From JBDTMC01 sp039934475 (GTDB lineage: Bacteria > Acidobacteriota > Terriglobia > Bryobacterales > Bryobacteraceae), in assembly GCA_039934475.1 (NCBI GenBank), contig JBDTMC010000240.1, forward strand, positions 1 through 11,845: DNA of 11,845 nucleotides. The letters run 5' to 3'. The translations under genes and the position numbers were made by a program. Of this stretch, positions 5,844 to 11,845 are shown in pieces (the first letter of the stretch is position 1; each line of letters begins with the position of its first letter). The notes beneath the pieces are model-generated. The model was given only the letters and a program-made list of their open reading frames with translations. It had not been told where the DNA came from and did not search any database.

Positions 5844-7454
5844 ATGAAGATCTTTACCTTCGATACAACCCTGCGTGACGGTACGCAAGGCGAAGCCATT
5901 TCCTTTTCGGTCGATGACAAGATTCTGATTGCCCAGAAGCTCGACGATCTTGGTATTGACTACATTGAAGGTGGCTGGCCGGGTTCGAATCCGAAGGACA
6001 AAGAATTCTTCGCCCGCAGTCGTGAGCTTAAGCTGCGCCACGCCAGGCTGACCGCTTTCGGAGCCACCCGGTTCGCCAAGAACCGGGTGGACCAGGATCC
6101 GAACGTGCGAGCCCTCCTCGAAGCTCAAACTCCGGTCATCTCCATCTTCGGCAAGAGCTGGGATCTCCACACCAAGCGCGCCCTCGGCATCACCGAAGAA
6201 GAAAACATCGCGCTGATCTCCGAAACCGTTCGCTACCTTAAAGAGCACGGTCGCGAAGTCGTTTACGATGCCGAACACTTCTTCGACGGCTACCGCTCCA
6301 ATGCCGACTTTGCCCTGCGCACCCTCGAAGCCGCCAAATCTGCGGGCGCTGACGTCCTCTGCCTTTGCGACACCAACGGAGGCAACCTACCGGCAAACAT
6401 CGCGGAAATGGTCGGCGAAGTTCGCAAAAGATTCGACGGCATTCTCGGCATCCACACCCATAATGACTCCGATACCGCGGTCGCCAGCACCATCGCCGCC
6501 GTGGAGCAGGGTGTCACGCATGTTCAGGGCTGTATGAACGGCTACGGTGAACGCACCGGCAACGCCAATCTCTGCTCTGTGATCGCAAACCTCGAACTCA
6601 AGCTCGGCCACAGCACGATCGGGGCTGAACGCCTCAGCAACATCACATCAACCGCCCGATTCATCGCGGAGCTGGCTAATCTGCCCCTCCGCGGCGAACA
6701 GCCCTTCGTCGGCCATAGCGCCTTTGCGCACAAGGGCGGAGTGCACGTAAGCGCCGTCCTCCGGGACGCGGCCACATACGAGCACATCCGGCCGGAAGCC
6801 GTGGGCAATCGCCAGCGCGTATTGCTCAGCGATCTCTCAGGACGCAGCAACATCCTCTACAAGCTCAAGCAACATGGGTTGGACGATCGACTGGGAGAAG
6901 ACGCCCGCCGCGAACTCCTGGAACGCATCAAACAGCTCGAATACCTCGGTTACGAGCTCGAGGCAGCTGAGGGCACTTTCGAATTGCTGGTCCGCGAAGC
7001 CCTCCGGCCAGGTGTGAACTTTTTTGAAGTAGTTGGTCTCGAAGTCACAACTCGCCTCGCCGGCAACAAGGAATCGCACACTTCCGCCACGGTCACGCTC
7101 AAGGCTCAGGATGGGATCCACACCGCCACAGGCTCAGGGCACGGCCCCGTTCACGCCCTGGACGTCTGCCTCAGGCAGTGTCTCTCGTCACTCTTCCCCG
7201 GCATCGCCGACGTCCGGCTCACTGACTACAAGGTCCGCGTTCTCGACACCAGAAAGGGCACTGCCGCCAAGGTGCGCGTGCTTGTGGAATGGTCCGACAA
7301 TCGCCGCAGTTGGACGACGGTAGGCGTCTCCGACAACGTGATTGAAGCCAGTTGGAATGCCCTCGTCGACGCCATTCGCCTCGAACTCATGCGCCTTACA
7401 GAGCAGGACGAAACCCTTGCCCGTGCAGTAGAGGACTACTGCTGGGGCGTATAG
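5844..7454 (+). CDS. cimA: (R)-citramalate synthase
   Basis: This DRE-TIM metallolyase condenses pyruvate with acetyl-CoA to citramalate, the entry to 2-oxobutyrate and isoleucine without threonine deaminase. The N-terminal barrel has FDTTLRDGTQGEAISFS (Arg11-Asp12), then the CimA-typical DYIEGGWPGSNPKD, the metal motif HTHND (204-208) and NGYGERTGNANL. The linker GHSAFAHKGGVHVSAV follows. A LeuA-type C-terminal regulatory domain occupies about residues 392-525, so feedback control by isoleucine is expected. The 536-residue length and the EGGWPGSNPKD segment point to citramalate synthase of the CimA type rather than 2-isopropylmalate synthase, whose corresponding region reads differently. Its place after ilvBNC fits, because acetolactate synthase uses the 2-oxobutyrate. 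No strong ribosome binding site is visible. The 3' neighbour begins 13 bases downstream. Confidence 0.94.
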   Translation: MKIFTFDTTLRDGTQGEAISFSVDDKILIAQKLDDLGIDYIEGGWPGSNPKDKEFFARSRELKLRHARLTAFGATRFAKNRVDQDPNVRALLEAQTPVISIFGKSWDLHTKRALGITEEENIALISETVRYLKEHGREVVYDAEHFFDGYRSNADFALRTLEAAKSAGADVLCLCDTNGGNLPANIAEMVGEVRKRFDGILGIHTHNDSDTAVASTIAAVEQGVTHVQGCMNGYGERTGNANLCSVIANLELKLGHSTIGAERLSNITSTARFIAELANLPLRGEQPFVGHSAFAHKGGVHVSAVLRDAATYEHIRPEAVGNRQRVLLSDLSGRSNILYKLKQHGLDDRLGEDARRELLERIKQLEYLGYELEAAEGTFELLVREALRPGVNFFEVVGLEVTTRLAGNKESHTSATVTLKAQDGIHTATGSGHGPVHALDVCLRQCLSSLFPGIADVRLTDYKVRVLDTRKGTAAKVRVLVEWSDNRRSWTTVGVSDNVIEASWNALVDAIRLELMRLTEQDETLARAVEDYCWGV

Positions 7455-7467
7455 TAAGGCCGGCTGG

Positions 7468-8028
7468 ATGCTCGGTGTTCCTTACATTCGTCGCTTCGTA
7501 TCGCCTCGTATTCCGGATCTGGATCGCGTACTCTTTGTAGAGAGTGGATCCCGCTATCTCCTTGAGAACCTCCTGTTGGCCCTCCGCCAGCGGGGTGTCA
7601 CTCCACACGTGGATATCGTGACGTGCTTCGCAGGCACACCCCACAACTTGCCGCCGGCAGCAGCCGTTTATCGCGTTGCCGACTACGCCGGAGCAGCCGG
7701 ACGCCAGACACTCTACCGTCAACTCTTGTCCAATGACTATCGGGCAGTTGGAATCATCTGTTCCGGCGAGCCCATCATGACAAAATGGAAATGGGCAATT
7801 GTCGCCAACCTTCCGGTCAAGGTCTTCGTACTCAACGAAAACGGAGACTACTTCTGGCTTGATCGTGCGAATTGGCGAACCGCATCCCACTTTGCGGCCT
7901 TCCGCGTCGGTCTTAGCGGTGCAGGAACCATCACAACGATATCCCGCATCGCCGTTCTCCCGTTTACATTCCTCTACCTCGTATCCTTCGCAATATTCGT
8001 CCACGTCCGCAGAAAGGTAACTACGTGA
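7468..8028 (+). CDS. Unrecognised 186-aa protein with C-terminal membrane segment
   Basis: I do not recognise a named family. The N-terminal 150 residues look like a soluble alpha/beta domain. RVLFVESGSRYLLENLLLAL (20-39) resembles the first strand-loop-helix of a nucleotide-binding fold. A strongly patterned stretch follows at 95-133, with GIICSGEPIMTKWKWAIVAN and then VFVLNENGDYFWLDR. Residues about 161-180 form one hydrophobic segment (IAVLPFTFLYLVSFAIFVHV) followed by RRK, which suggests tail anchoring with a short positive cytoplasmic end. There is no N-terminal signal peptide. The start ATG lies 13 bases after cimA with a weak TAAGG signal, and the stop overlaps the next gene's GTG start (GTGA), so it is probably part of the operon. 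I have the impression that similar proteins occur in other acidobacteria, but I cannot verify this. Confidence 0.75.
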   Translation: MLGVPYIRRFVSPRIPDLDRVLFVESGSRYLLENLLLALRQRGVTPHVDIVTCFAGTPHNLPPAAAVYRVADYAGAAGRQTLYRQLLSNDYRAVGIICSGEPIMTKWKWAIVANLPVKVFVLNENGDYFWLDRANWRTASHFAAFRVGLSGAGTITTISRIAVLPFTFLYLVSFAIFVHVRRKVTT

Positions 8029-8990
8029 AAGCCATCCTTGTCGCTCAACCCGGCGGCCCAGAAGTCATGGAACTCGCTGACCTCCCCGTTCCATCAGCAC
8101 CCGGCCCCGGCCAGGTCACCGTCAAAGTCGCCGCCTCTGGCGTAAACTTTATCGACATCTACCACCGTACGGGCCTCTACAAATCCGATTGGCCGGCAAA
8201 TCTTGGAATGGAAGGGGCCGGCGTCGTGGAGGCCGTGGGTGAGGGCGTTTCGAACTTCTCCCCGGGCGATAGGGTCGCGTATGCGATGGCCCGGGGCTCC
8301 TACGCCGAATACCAATCCGTGGCGGCGTCATACCTTGTTCATGTACCCGACGCCGTAGATCTCGAAGTTGCTGCCGCAGCCATGCTCCAGGGGATGACGG
8401 CTCACTACCTCACTCATTCCACTTTCCCCCTTCGCGCCAATCAGGTCGCCCTCGTCCATGCCGTCGCCGGCGGCACAGGATTGCTGATCGTCCAGATGGC
8501 CAAACTTCTCGGTGCCACCGTCATCGGAACCACGTCCTCAGACGAGAAGGCAGCTAAGGCGCGCCAGGCTGGTGCCGACTACGTCATCAATTACACCGAC
8601 TTCGAGACCGAGGTCAAGCGGATTACCGCGGGAAAAGGCGTCGACGTCGTGTACGACTCGGTAGGCGCGAACACGTTTGAGAAAAGCCTCAACGTCCTCC
8701 ACCCGCGCGGCACCCTCGTCTCGTTCGGCCAGTCCAGCGGGGCTGTCAAGGCCATAGAGCCGCTGCTCCTCGCGCAAAAAGGATCCCTTTATCTCACCAG
8801 GCCGAATCTAGCTCATTACATTGCCGACCGCGCCGAAGTTGAATGGCGGGCCGGAGACATCCTCAGCTGGATCGCGGGACAGAAGTTACACATCGAAATT
8901 GCCGCTAGCTATCCACTTGCCAAAGCGGCCCAAGCTCATCGTGATCTCGAATCGCGCCGGACATCGGGAAAACTGATCCTTATCCCGTAA
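8025..8990 (+). CDS. Zinc-independent quinone oxidoreductase-like protein (MDR family)
   Basis: This 321-residue medium-chain dehydrogenase/reductase resembles NADPH:quinone reductases of the Qor type. It has GVNFIDIYHRTGLY (39-52), GMEGAGVVEAVGEGV (61-75), PGDRVAY, and the nucleotide-binding turn AVAGGTG (146-152) followed by AGADYVINY. The usual turn is AAGGVG; here Val is replaced by Thr. It ends GKLILIP as is typical. The structural-zinc cysteine cluster is absent, as expected for this branch. The start is GTG at 8025, overlapping the previous stop codon by 4 bases (GTGA). The true substrate cannot be told from sequence; reduction of quinones or reactive enones with NADPH is the family norm. 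Its role in an amino acid operon is unclear. It is the last gene of the run, and its stop codon lies 2 bases from that of the convergent gene. Confidence 0.93.
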   Translation: MKAILVAQPGGPEVMELADLPVPSAPGPGQVTVKVAASGVNFIDIYHRTGLYKSDWPANLGMEGAGVVEAVGEGVSNFSPGDRVAYAMARGSYAEYQSVAASYLVHVPDAVDLEVAAAAMLQGMTAHYLTHSTFPLRANQVALVHAVAGGTGLLIVQMAKLLGATVIGTTSSDEKAAKARQAGADYVINYTDFETEVKRITAGKGVDVVYDSVGANTFEKSLNVLHPRGTLVSFGQSSGAVKAIEPLLLAQKGSLYLTRPNLAHYIADRAEVEWRAGDILSWIAGQKLHIEIAASYPLAKAAQAHRDLESRRTSGKLILIP

Positions 8991-8992
8991 TA

Positions 8993-11512
8993 TCAGCGTT
9001 CTGTTTGCTTCAAGTTTTTAGTTGAAATCTGGACACCGGATGGGGCTTTTATGTCGGAAATGATGCGGCCATCGCCGCCAAGTTTCCAGGAAACGTGGAT
9101 GTTGCCGTGGAGAGTGGGCACCGTGCCTTCGGCCCAAGTAATACTGCCCGGCCGCGGTTGGAAGACAGCGGCCGCGAACCCGGGCTTAAGGGGTTGGATT
9201 CCGAGGATATAGCGGCTGAGGATCCAGTTCGCCGAAGCGCCGCAAGTTTGGGTGTGGGTGTTGGCGGATGCCTCCCAGTTCTCGCCCCAACCCACGGCGC
9301 CAGCGGCGATCCATTTGCCGTGCCAGTCGTGAAACGCTTGTACTGCCTCTTTCTCGTGACCGGATTCGAAAAGCGCCGCGAAGATCTTGTCGGTCCATAG
9401 CGGGCTCAGACGATTGACTTCCGTCTGACCGGGGACCAGGGAGCGGGCCACCAGCTGAGCGGCAGTGGCTTGTTGGCCTGGGGAGCCCAGCTTCAAAAGG
9501 ACAGCGAGCGCATTACCGTGCGAGGCGCAGAGGGGACGCGGTTCAGCGGCGGTCCATTGCCAGGGGTCCTTATCGGCGTCGGGCAGCCGCGCCGCCAGAG
9601 TCCTGCGGACAGCTTCGGACGGGTCGATATGTTCCAGCCAGGCGCGATGCGCGTGCGACCAGAAGCGAGCAGCGATGGCACCCCTGATCCGAGCTGCGAG
9701 GCCAGCGCAATCGGCGGCCAGTTTCGTGTCACCGCAGATAGAGACGACATGGACCGCACTTTCCAACGCTCGAAGCATCATCAGGTTCAGCGTCAGAGAG
9801 TAAGGCCGCTTGTCGAGAGCTGACCAATCGAGGAAGATCCAAACGCCTTCAGGCTGGATGAACAGTCCCTCCGACGTAATGTTGCGCATGACAAGCGTGC
9901 GGACAAAGCGTTCCAGAGCGGGCAGGCATTCCCGCAGCGTAGCAGCGTCGAGAGTAACCTCGTAATACTCCCAGAGGGATCTCATCCACACGCACGTGTA
10001 GTCGAGGATGCCCATGAACGTGGGGTCCATGGGGGCAACAGAATAAAGGCTGGATGATGGAAAAGAGCGGTCGCCCCACTGCCGCAGGCCGCGCTTCCAC
10101 AGTGCTGTCTCGCCGTACGTCGCCCAGGAGCCCATGGCCGCCACGCACCCGTCGTGAATCCATTGGCACTGCTCGCGTGAGTTATTATCGACGAAGGCGT
10201 CCAGCATACCGGCGCGCAAAGTAAGATCACTTACTCGCCACACACCGTTAATCACTTCATCGCTCGACTCGAACGCGTTCGGCAGCACGGCGTGATGGGT
10301 GCGCAAGGCAGTGACGCGAATTTGGAGAGGCCTGTTGGAGCGGATCACCACCACGTGATGGCGGTAGCCGCGAATGGTGTAAGACTCCCAGGCAGAGTCG
10401 CCCGCTTGCACGGTCATACGGTCGGCGACGCCCTCGTACGGCCGCCCGAAACCGGTCAAGGGCACGGGGTCACCGGCGTCGTTGAACCCCGCGGCGTAGT
10501 AACTGTCGATGATCGCTCCACCCGCGGCTCCGCGTACGTCAACACGAGCGTAGGCGGCGTGGTTCCACCCGAAGTCGAAAGCGAGGGCAACGAAACCGGA
10601 TTCGCGTGGAGCGGCCTGTACCCACCCATCGGCGTCTGGCTGCGGTACGTTGATGCGCGAGAAGCCCGCCGCCGGCCAAAGGGAAAGCAGGTTTGCCGCG
10701 TGCCCGATGTCTTCCGGGTTACGGCCTTCGATGGCCCAGCGCACTGCTTCAGGGCGCACCGGTTCCTCGTGCATCGGCGCCAGGCCGCGGGGCTCGAATC
10801 CGGTCCACGGAGCACAACCGGGAGGTCCAAGATAGAAGGGCTTCACCCACGTTTTGTCGGCAGCGGAATCGGAGGGCATCCGCCAATCGGGCGGTTCCGC
10901 GCCTGCGACGTATCTCTCCTGGCAGCCCATATGCTGGCTAAGTCGCGCCTGCCCGGTCTCTATCCAGTCGGCCACCCTCACCTGCCAGGAGAGATCGGTG
11001 CGCAGTGTGACCTTCTCGCCGCTCGGCATCTCCGCGACGCCTTCGAGAATTACGCCCGTTCGTGCTCGATGCAGGTATTGCCCATTACTTACTCCGAATT
11101 GATGGACTAAGATCGCCAGCCAGTTAGTGCCCGCGTGTAAGTGCGCGCCGATGTCGTATTCGTCATAAGACTGCTTCTCGGGGAAACAACGTGCAGGACC
11201 GCGCCCTACCAGGACTCCGTTCACCCACAGGATGTAGCGGGAATCGGCCGTGATGCGAATGGGCGCCTTTGCCGGCGCAGCGGCCAGCGCAACGTTATTG
11301 CGGAAGGCATAGAATCGCGCCCCCGGCTCCCCGCCGCAATCGTCCTGCCAGTGGCAACCGATCCACGCGCTATGCCGGAACGGATGTTCCTCTCTGCGCA
11401 CTTCCTCAGAAGCGGAGGAGGACTGCGCCGGCGGTCCGGCGGCGCCAAGACCGCTTGCTGTACCGGCAACAAACGCGCGCCGGGAGAATGAACCTGCTGC
11501 TTTTCGCTTCAT
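8993..11512 (-). CDS. Tat-exported GH78-like alpha-L-rhamnosidase
   Basis: The 839-residue product starts with a twin-arginine signal (SFSRRAFVAGTASGLGAAG, 8-26), so a folded enzyme is exported to the periplasm or beyond. The frame is open beyond this start to 11803, but the Tat signal fixes the start at 11512. Beta-sandwich domains precede the catalytic part: ADSRYILWVNGVLVGRGPAR (89-108), the usual accessory fold of GH78 enzymes, then a second one to about 410. The (alpha/alpha)6 catalytic domain contains DNNSREQCQWIHD (442-454) with Asp442, Glu447 and Asp454 matching the GH78 pattern D..xRE..xWxxD. GAVGWGENW (738-746) supplies the probable base Glu744. ILGIQPLKPGF (769-779) leads to the C-terminal sandwich. 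It would remove terminal rhamnose from polysaccharides or glycosides. The motif departures mean another specificity is possible. Confidence 0.82.
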   Translation of the reverse strand: MKRKAAGSFSRRAFVAGTASGLGAAGPPAQSSSASEEVRREEHPFRHSAWIGCHWQDDCGGEPGARFYAFRNNVALAAAPAKAPIRITADSRYILWVNGVLVGRGPARCFPEKQSYDEYDIGAHLHAGTNWLAILVHQFGVSNGQYLHRARTGVILEGVAEMPSGEKVTLRTDLSWQVRVADWIETGQARLSQHMGCQERYVAGAEPPDWRMPSDSAADKTWVKPFYLGPPGCAPWTGFEPRGLAPMHEEPVRPEAVRWAIEGRNPEDIGHAANLLSLWPAAGFSRINVPQPDADGWVQAAPRESGFVALAFDFGWNHAAYARVDVRGAAGGAIIDSYYAAGFNDAGDPVPLTGFGRPYEGVADRMTVQAGDSAWESYTIRGYRHHVVVIRSNRPLQIRVTALRTHHAVLPNAFESSDEVINGVWRVSDLTLRAGMLDAFVDNNSREQCQWIHDGCVAAMGSWATYGETALWKRGLRQWGDRSFPSSSLYSVAPMDPTFMGILDYTCVWMRSLWEYYEVTLDAATLRECLPALERFVRTLVMRNITSEGLFIQPEGVWIFLDWSALDKRPYSLTLNLMMLRALESAVHVVSICGDTKLAADCAGLAARIRGAIAARFWSHAHRAWLEHIDPSEAVRRTLAARLPDADKDPWQWTAAEPRPLCASHGNALAVLLKLGSPGQQATAAQLVARSLVPGQTEVNRLSPLWTDKIFAALFESGHEKEAVQAFHDWHGKWIAAGAVGWGENWEASANTHTQTCGASANWILSRYILGIQPLKPGFAAAVFQPRPGSITWAEGTVPTLHGNIHVSWKLGGDGRIISDIKAPSGVQISTKNLKQTER

Positions 11513-11524
11513 AGTTCCGAGGCG

Positions 11525-11554
11525 AGTATGTCGCGCCGGGTGGCGGGTCGTCAA
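11525..11554 (-). promoter_or_regulatory. Candidate promoter of the rhamnosidase-like gene
   Basis: On the minus strand TTGACG (11554-11549, five of six consensus bases) is followed after 18 bases by CATACT (11530-11525, four of six). Both lie in the 66-base space between the two divergent genes. The predicted start of transcription would be only about 5 bases before the ATG at 11512, so the mRNA would be almost leaderless. The only ribosome binding hint is GGAA, 3 bases before the ATG. Confidence 0.4.
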
Positions 11555-11578
11555 CAGAATCGTTATCCTGGCAGGACT

Positions 11579-11845
11579 ATGGCCAACCGTATCCTCGCCG
11601 CGTGTCTCCTCGGTTTGTGGTCTCTGCCTGCACTCGCCGCCGATTCCCTCGATGCCCTGAGTACCGATTTCTGGCACTGGCGCGCCGCAACCCAACCGTT
11701 CGACCACGACGATATCCCACGAGTCGAGAGGCCCGCCGCGGCGCTCCCCGACTGGTCTGCGCACGCGGTGGCCGCCCGGCGACAAGCCTACGACGGATTT
11801 CAAGAGCGATGGTTGGCGCTGGCGAACGCCAGCGACCCAGTGGCG
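11579..11845 (+). CDS. Exported protein, possibly DUF885-like (N-terminal 89 aa, runs off window)
   Basis: The frame starts at ATG 11579 with CAGGA 3-7 bases upstream and stays open to the window edge. Residues 1-21 are a Sec signal peptide (ANRILAACLLGLWSLPALA, cleavage likely after Ala-Leu-Ala near residue 20). The mature start reads ADSLDALSTDFWHWRAATQP, then DDIPRVERP, and a charged helical segment HAVAARRQAYDGFQERWLAL. The pattern of a short LDAL-FWxWR start followed by a helix with Arg and Trp recalls, weakly, the N-termini of DUF885 proteins, which are metallopeptidase-like helical proteins. The diagnostic C-terminal part is outside the window, so this is a guess. It is divergent from the rhamnosidase-like gene and 66 bases away, so the two may share regulation. 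Confidence 0.7.
   Translation, partial: MANRILAACLLGLWSLPALAADSLDALSTDFWHWRAATQPFDHDDIPRVERPAAALPDWSAHAVAARRQAYDGFQERWLALANASDPVA

Noticed and set aside
5316..6278. Long open frame on the minus strand (320 codons) opposite ilvC and cimA
   Set aside because: It mirrors the codon bias of two unmistakable plus-strand genes, has no recognisable motif or ribosome binding site, and spans their junction.
7396..8004. Minus-strand frame of 202 codons opposite the unknown protein gene, rich in Cys
   Set aside because: The Cys are the shadow of plus-strand codons such as GCA. The plus-strand frame has a membrane helix, tight spacing and overlaps that fit an operon, so it is the real gene.
8991..9060. 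Weak inverted repeat TTCAA / TTGAA with a T run after the quinone reductase-like gene
   Set aside because: Only five A/T-rich pairs, lying inside the coding end of the opposite gene; not credible as an intrinsic terminator.
10292..11110. Long plus-strand open frame (272 codons) opposite the rhamnosidase-like gene
   Set aside because: The minus strand carries a recognisable GH78-like protein with Tat signal throughout. The plus-strand translation is rich in Arg, Gly and Pro without domain character.
11513..11803. N-terminal extension of the rhamnosidase-like frame beyond the Tat signal
   Set aside because: The frame is open by chance through GC-rich sequence. A twin-arginine signal must be N-terminal, and this stretch is the start of the divergent exported-protein gene.

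Overview
The window looks like a chromosomal segment of a GC-rich bacterium, most likely an acidobacterium of the Solibacter/Bryobacter type. I infer this from gene style only: tightly packed ilvB-ilvN-ilvC-cimA genes, a Tat-exported rhamnosidase-like enzyme, and a portal/terminase pair of a kind I associate with acidobacterial prophages. No rRNA or other marker is present to prove the taxonomy.

Left edge (1-1971, minus strand): part of a phage packaging module. It holds a small unknown protein, the terminase large subunit and the beginning of a portal-like protein, closely packed in that order and running off the window. This is the end of a prophage, a prophage remnant or a related element.

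Region 1972-2488: a non-coding stretch between the leftward phage genes and the rightward ilv operon. Its right half holds what I consider the best find of the window, an apparently complete ribosome-mediated attenuator for the ilv operon. It has a 34-residue leader peptide whose second half is mostly Val, Ile and Leu. It also has three mutually exclusive RNA helices: a pause hairpin, an antiterminator and a Rho-independent terminator followed by five T. The terminator ends about 62 bases before ilvB.

Centre (2489-8990, plus strand): six closely spaced genes, probably one operon. ilvB and ilvN encode the two subunits of acetolactate synthase. ilvC encodes ketol-acid reductoisomerase and cimA encodes (R)-citramalate synthase, which feeds 2-oxobutyrate synthesis for isoleucine without threonine. 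They are followed by an unrecognised protein with a C-terminal membrane segment and a zinc-independent quinone-oxidoreductase-like protein. ilvD, ilvE and the leu genes are not in the window. The IlvC cofactor loop has Tyr where NADPH-using enzymes usually carry Arg.

Right (8993-11845): a large Tat-exported GH78-like alpha-L-rhamnosidase gene runs leftward and converges on the quinone reductase gene with only two bases between the stop codons. A second, divergent gene for a Sec-exported protein, possibly DUF885-like, starts 66 bases away and leaves the window.
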